From contig NZ_BCNT01000021.1 of assembly GCF_001544075.1 (NCBI RefSeq), positions 1 to 56,497 of the forward strand: a stretch of 56,497 nt of DNA, given 5' to 3'. The position numbers and the translations under genes are program-made. Positions 52,853-56,497 of this stretch are shown here, piece by piece. Every line of letters begins with the position of its first letter. The first letter of the stretch is position 1. The DNA comes from Comamonas terrae. GTDB taxonomy: Bacteria > Pseudomonadota > Gammaproteobacteria > Burkholderiales > Burkholderiaceae_C. The notes under the pieces are model-generated. The model was not told the origin of the DNA, did no database searches, and saw only the letters and a list, made by a program, of their open reading frames with translations.

Positions 52853-54256
52853 GTGCAGCGTCTCACTCGAAAGGGAAAGCTCTCTTTAACGAGCCGTTTA
52901 GCACTATTTTTCACGGCTGTTGCGGCAGCCGTAGTGCTAGGTCTAGGCGGCCTATTCCTAGTCGTTACAGAAAAGCATTTCGTGGAATTGGACCGAATGA
53001 CGCTTCAGGACAAGCGCCATTTGATCGAGAAAATTCTCCAGAACACCAAGTCGGTCGATGATGCTCGTTGGCGTTTAAATGAGGCACTGAACTATCACGA
53101 GGATCTTCAAGTCCAGGTGAAAGATGCCCAAGGAGAAACCGTATTTCAATCGCCCGCATCCGGCTTTGCAGTGCCGGATCGCAACTCGGCTTCTATCGAC
53201 AAGGAAGGATCGTTTGGGGTGTGGCGGCATGCAGACGCAGAATTCCACATCTTGAGCTTTGAGACGCTACCGGCCTACGCACCGTCACCATTAAAGGTAC
53301 TGATCGCAGCAGACACCAAGCATCACATTCAATTCCTCAACGGAATTCGCACAAGCTTTGCCATTTATGTGATCGCAGCAATTTTGCTGTGCTCACTTCT
53401 GTCTTGGCTCGCCGCTCGACAAGGGCTGGCACCGCTGCGAGAGATGAAATCACGTGCGGCCGTTGTGACGGGACAGAAGATGAGTGAACGCATGCCGGTC
53501 GAGGCTGTACCCGTAGAAATGGCCGATTTGGCGCATGAGCTCAATCGCATGCTGGATCGGTTGCAGGACGATTTTCAGCGACTGACAGATTTCGCGTCTG
53601 ATCTGGCCCATGAACTACGCACGCCCATCAGCAACCTGTTGACGCAGACTCAGGTTGTGCTGGCATCCAAGCGTGACGCCGCGACATACCGAGACATTCT
53701 TGCCTCTAATGCCGAAGAGTTTCAGCGTTTGGCTCGTATGGTGTCAGACATGCTTTTTCTGGCCAAAACTGAACGGGGCGTAAGCCTGCCGCGCAAGGAG
53801 CAATTTTCGGCACAGCAAGAATCGTATGCATTGCTGGAGTTCTACGAGGCTGTCGCTGAAGAAAAGCAAATTCATTTGAAGTTAAAAGGCGATGGACTCG
53901 TTGATGGTGATCGACTGATGTTCCATCGTGCTGTGAGTAATTTGCTATCTAATGCTTTGCGCTACACGCCGCATGCAGGCATGGTCACCATCGACATTGA
54001 GACCGCAGCTTCCTGGACACTTGTCACTGTGGAAAATACAGGGCAGGACATTGATCCCAAAGTCCTGCCCAGGTTATTTGACCGCTTCTACCGAGCTGAC
54101 CCTTCCAGGGCTCATCCGGACTCAGACGGTAGCGGATTGGGTTTGGCCATCACCCGAGCAATTGCCGAAGCTCATGGAGGCTCCATTACCGCCACTTCAG
54201 CCGATGGACGAACTCGCTTCACCTTGAAATTCCCCACTCCGCAGCCGACTTCCTAA
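52853..54256 (+). CDS. copS: CopS-like copper sensor histidine kinase
   Basis: 467 residues. GTG 52853 is used because it follows the copR stop directly and GAGGA lies upstream. Membrane helices at about 17-38 and 168-186 flank a periplasmic sensor domain; HAMP at about 188-240; H box SDLAHELRTPIS with His253; N box NLLSNALRYT; G box GSGLGLAI. Same subfamily as the kinase at 543 but with its own sensor region. Confidence 0.9.
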   Translation: MQRLTRKGKLSLTSRLALFFTAVAAAVVLGLGGLFLVVTEKHFVELDRMTLQDKRHLIEKILQNTKSVDDARWRLNEALNYHEDLQVQVKDAQGETVFQSPASGFAVPDRNSASIDKEGSFGVWRHADAEFHILSFETLPAYAPSPLKVLIAADTKHHIQFLNGIRTSFAIYVIAAILLCSLLSWLAARQGLAPLREMKSRAAVVTGQKMSERMPVEAVPVEMADLAHELNRMLDRLQDDFQRLTDFASDLAHELRTPISNLLTQTQVVLASKRDAATYRDILASNAEEFQRLARMVSDMLFLAKTERGVSLPRKEQFSAQQESYALLEFYEAVAEEKQIHLKLKGDGLVDGDRLMFHRAVSNLLSNALRYTPHAGMVTIDIETAASWTLVTVENTGQDIDPKVLPRLFDRFYRADPSRAHPDSDGSGLGLAITRAIAEAHGGSITATSADGRTRFTLKFPTPQPTS

Positions 54257-54296
54257 TCAGATCAGAAAACAGGCTTTTCTTGAAAGCAAGAAGACA

Positions 54297-54581
54297 CTAT
54301 CCGCAGCAAGATGTCTTTGCTGAAGTTGAGCCGCAGCATTTCGTCTGCGGCTTCTCAGCATTTGCCTGCTCGGCTTCGGCTAACGCCAATAATTCTGGAG
54401 TGTATCCAGCGGTCTGGATGGCCAACATGTAGTCGGCGTCGCTCAGATCGCCAGAGACTTGCACCGTTTTATCTCGCGCATTCACTCCGATCTTTGCTTC
54501 ATCATCGATCGCCAAAATGGAGCGCTGAATCCGCGCGGCACAGGCACCACATTTCATGTCATTGATGCGAAAAATAGCCAT
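54297..54581 (-). CDS. CopZ-like metallochaperone with Cys-rich tail
   Basis: 94 residues. HMA fold with the metal site MKCGACAARI (CxxC, Cys at about 11 and 14), followed by a ferredoxin-like strand pattern and a C-terminal tail TKCCGSTSAKTSCCG with two CC pairs, an unusual addition to a CopZ. It probably delivers Cu(I) to the P-type ATPase, which lacks an HMA domain of its own, so the CopZ-like protein may dock with its YHS or CPMHP modules. The promoter resembles that of the ATPase. Confidence 0.85.
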   Translation of the reverse strand: MAIFRINDMKCGACAARIQRSILAIDDEAKIGVNARDKTVQVSGDLSDADYMLAIQTAGYTPELLALAEAEQANAEKPQTKCCGSTSAKTSCCG

Positions 54582-54609
54582 TACGTACTCCTTTAAAGCT
54601 TGTGGCTAA

Positions 54610-54640
54610 AGTTTCATCCTTCACATGATGTGAATGTCAA
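54610..54640 (-). promoter_or_regulatory. MerR-type promoter of the CopZ-like gene
   Basis: On the minus strand TTGACA (54640-54635) is followed at once by the palindrome TTCACAT-C-ATGTGAA (54634-54620). A -10 at 19 bases would be GAAACT, a weak match. CTTGACATTCACAT is identical to the start of the element at the Cu ATPase promoter, so a common regulator is likely. Confidence 0.6.
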
Positions 54641-54755
54641 GTATCTGTCTGCACATGCACTGGAGCACGCTGTGTACGTCAACTACGTTGGTCTTCACTT
54701 TTCGCTTTGGGTTTATTGGTATGCAGATTTGGGGTAAGAGCTGCCGCGAAAAAGC

Positions 54756-54809
54756 TGACAACAATGTCACCGGACAGACCTGATTTTGTTGGGCTCCGAC
54801 TCCTAAGAT
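54756..54809 (+). promoter_or_regulatory. czc-type promoter of the 54879 gene
   Basis: TGACAACAATGTCA (54756-54769) has TGACA/TGTCA arms. TAAGAT at 54804 is at +48 and ACCCATCTTCTC at 54812 is at +56, the same offsets as in front of the paralogue at 8839. The +20 half-site is not conserved here. The core is of the czc rather than the TTACA type, despite the copRS neighbours. Confidence 0.65.
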
Positions 54810-54878
54810 CAACCCATCTTCTCCTCACCTTGATCAAGGTCCAGGAGATGTGTTCATCAACTGTCTTAGGAGCCAACC

Positions 54879-55223
54879 ATGTCTCAAAACCGCATCTCCA
54901 TTTCCTCCGTACTCGCAAGCGTTGCTGCCGTTGTCACCCTGGCTCTTCCTGGAATGGCCTCTGCAGCCTACGAGCATCCAGCCAACAATGAACAAGGCGT
55001 GATCGTGCATCCGCAGCACTTTGAAAGCCAGAAAACCCGAGCTCAAGTCAAGGCAGAGACTGAAGCCGCCATGAAGCAGGGCCGCCTTTCTTACGGTGAA
55101 AGCAATTTCCCACGTGGAACTCCCGAGACAGGATCGAGCAAAACCCGCGAGCAAGTGATCAACGAAACGCGTAATGAATCGCCAGCTGCGCGAGATGCTC
55201 GCCTCCAATCATTTGCAGGCTGA
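54879..55223 (+). CDS. Small secreted protein, DUF4148-like, paralogue of 8839
   Basis: 114 residues with a signal peptide (to about residue 28, GMASAAYEHP). Mature part: EHPANNEQGVIVHPQHFESQ, KTRAQVKAETEAA and KTREQVINETRNESPAARDA, closely parallel to the 8839 product. No cysteine; His residues near the mature N-terminus could bind metal. Function unknown. It is a single-gene transcript; a short stem ATGCAG/CTGCAT with a T-run (55251-55273) may end it. Confidence 0.8.
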   Translation: MSQNRISISSVLASVAAVVTLALPGMASAAYEHPANNEQGVIVHPQHFESQKTRAQVKAETEAAMKQGRLSYGESNFPRGTPETGSSKTREQVINETRNESPAARDARLQSFAG

Positions 55224-55683
55224 TCTCCATCAAAGACGCATGCATCGCGGATGCAGCTCTTTCCTGCATTTTTGTTCCGATCTACCGCAGAGGCCTCAAG
55301 CAACAGAGGCCTCTGCATGTAGAACATCAGCTTGAGCGAACTACAAATTTCCCGGAAGAATTTCGGCCCAGATGATCGCAATCATCACTTAGGGGGGCGA
55401 CACTGGGTTCAACGATGCGCGGACTCACCGAGGCGGATATCGCTACCGAGCATCACATTGCATGTTTCCTCATCCATTAACTTGAGGATGGGACAGGACA
55501 CCGCCTTCTTCAGAACTGAGTTGTGCATACGGTGTCGCGCTTCCTTCAGACACAGCTGTAGCGTTTGCTCCTAGGATGCGAGTTAACCACTGGCTTGCCG
55601 AAGATCTGTAGCATTTAAAGATCGGTAGCAACGTATGGCCTTCACCGCGTACCCCTGGTAGATTGACTACACTAACTGCTGCC
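55224..55683. other. Intergenic stretch between copper genes
   Basis: It holds the weak terminator noted above and a perfect inverted repeat GCAGAGGCCTC/GAGGCCTCTGC at 55287-55316 (11-base arms, no T-run). No coding frame is supported in 55317-55660. I see no TGACA-type operator in front of the following gene. Confidence 0.5.
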
Positions 55684-56067
55684 ATGCTACGAAGTCGCAT
55701 TCACCGCCTATCCACCGCAGTCCTTGTGGTGCTTTCGCTGCTGTTCGCACAGCTGGCGTTGGCGGGTTACGTCTGCCCACAGGAGGAAGGCGTTGATGCA
55801 ATGACGGCCAGGATGGAGGCCGGCATACCATGCGAAGGTATGGACCAACAGCAACCGGTTCTGTGTCATCAGTACACCAATGCCCCGGATGTGACCTTCG
55901 AAGCAGTCAAACTGCCCGTGGCGTCATTACCTGCCATCGTGCAGGTGTTGGAGCTGCCGCTAGTGCTCGAATTTGATGCTGCACTTGCAGTGTCCTGGCC
56001 CATCACCTTGGAGGTTCGACCGCCTCCGGACCCTCTTTTTCTCTCTACTCTCAGACTCAGAGTCTGA
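55684..56067 (+). CDS. Small secreted protein before an efflux operon
   Basis: 127 residues from ATG 55684 (a TTG at 55663 is possible). A signal peptide (hydrophobic 10-28, LALAGYVC) precedes a mature protein with three cysteines (GYVCPQEEG, GIPCEGMDQ, LCHQYTN), Met/His nearby, and a Pro-rich C-terminus. Small proteins of this kind commonly precede cus/sil-type RND operons; role unknown. The next gene starts 76 bases on. Confidence 0.65.
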   Translation: MLRSRIHRLSTAVLVVLSLLFAQLALAGYVCPQEEGVDAMTARMEAGIPCEGMDQQQPVLCHQYTNAPDVTFEAVKLPVASLPAIVQVLELPLVLEFDAALAVSWPITLEVRPPPDPLFLSTLRLRV

Positions 56068-56143
56068 TCACTCCGTCGACTGACTGGTGCTGGCGTGGCT
56101 TGTCCATACGCCGGCAATGCCCTCGTTCGTCCACGGAGTTTCC

Positions 56144-56497
56144 ATGTCCCCTATTTTTTTGCGAGCAGCCTCCTTGGCTGCCGTATTTCTGCCGGCCGTT
56201 GCTGCTGCAGAATCGATTTCATTCGACCAGGCAATAAGCTTGGCCGTCCAACGCTCCGAAGCAGCCCGCGCAGCCCAGGCGGCGATGCAAGGCTCTGTCC
56301 ATTCCATCCAGGCTGCGGGTCAGCTGCCAGACCCCATGCTGCGGGCCGGCATCGACAATTTCCCGGTTACCGGCTCAGACCGCTTCAGCGGTACCCGTGA
56401 GTCCATGACAATGAAGCGCATCGGTGTCAGCCAGGAGTGGCTCTCCGCCGATAAACGAGCCGCGCGCGAAGGTGCGGCTCGTGCAAGAGCCGACCGC
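56144..56497 (+). CDS. TolC-family outer-membrane factor, partial
   Basis: 118 codons, open at the window end. ATG 56144 has GGAG five bases upstream. Signal peptide to about residue 22 (VAAAES), then FDQAISLAVQRSEAARAAQ and LPDPMLRAGIDNFPVTG, the start of an OEP domain of the CusC/CzcC type. It is probably the first gene of a second heavy-metal RND pump (Cu/Ag) continuing beyond the window. Confidence 0.85.
   Translation, partial: MSPIFLRAASLAAVFLPAVAAAESISFDQAISLAVQRSEAARAAQAAMQGSVHSIQAAGQLPDPMLRAGIDNFPVTGSDRFSGTRESMTMKRIGVSQEWLSADKRAAREGAARARADR

Overview
The window looks like a metal-resistance and mobile-element region from a beta-proteobacterium of the order Burkholderiales, probably Comamonadaceae (Comamonas, Delftia or Acidovorax type). 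This rests on the czc, cop and ars gene sets, the DUF4148-like small secreted proteins, the coding GC, and the DUF3577/DUF3275 genes of SPI-7/PAPI-1-type integrative conjugative elements (ICEs). No rRNA, tRNA or taxonomic marker gene is present, so the assignment is inference.

Layout. (1) 1-0.5 kb: decayed IS3-family orfA remnants. (2) 0.5-11 kb: a zinc/cadmium/cobalt block. It holds czcS and czcR on the minus strand, divergent czcC-czcB-czcA (an HME-RND pump), a small periplasmic protein, and an AT-rich EptA-type lipid A phosphoethanolamine transferase. (3) 11.6-12.6 kb: a tyrosine recombinase. (4) 12.7-25.4 kb: an R64/SPI-7-like type IVb pilus operon (DsbC-like protein, two lytic-transglycosylase-like proteins, PilL/TcpQ, PilN, PilO, PilP, PilQ, PilR, prepilin PilS, PilV, a small secreted protein). 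A convergent CAP-domain lipoprotein follows. (5) 26.7-36.8 kb: an ICE maintenance block, all minus strand. It contains DUF3577 (STY4534 family), DUF3275, several small unknown proteins, a DUF6094-type methyltransferase, two paralogous small proteins and an SNF2-like helicase. (6) 37.2-44.6 kb: arsenic resistance, all minus strand: arsR, an LMW-PTP-type arsC, arsB, a glutaredoxin-type arsC, arsH, an MFS transporter and arsO, then a second arsR-flavoprotein pair. (7) 44.6-56.5 kb: copper resistance: a P-type ATPase, copABCD, divergent copRS, a CopZ-like chaperone, a second small periplasmic protein, and the start of another TolC-type efflux gene cut by the window end.

How the parts work together. 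CzcCBA exports divalent metals. The P-type ATPase and CopZ-like protein handle cytosolic Cu(I), while the multicopper oxidase CopA with CopB/C/D handles periplasmic copper. The ars genes reduce arsenate, export arsenite and probably oxidise organoarsenicals. Promoters in the czc and cop blocks share one geometry: a TGACA/TTACA-type dyad, a further TGTCA about 20 bases on, and a TAnnnT -10-like hexamer 48 bases on. This links czcCBA, both small periplasmic proteins, the eptA-like gene, copABCD and possibly copRS to OmpR-family regulators of the CzcR/CopR kind.

The most unusual signal is in the ICE block. Nearly every intergenic spacer between 29.2 and 36.8 kb repeats the same two-part design: an AACC-type tract leading into a GC-rich hairpin, then a second hairpin that pairs with the GGAG ribosome binding site of the next gene. 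Genes that overlap their upstream neighbour lack it. I read this as a candidate family of cis-acting RNA leaders forming a translational regulon on a mobile element. All structures were read by eye; no folding or database search was done.
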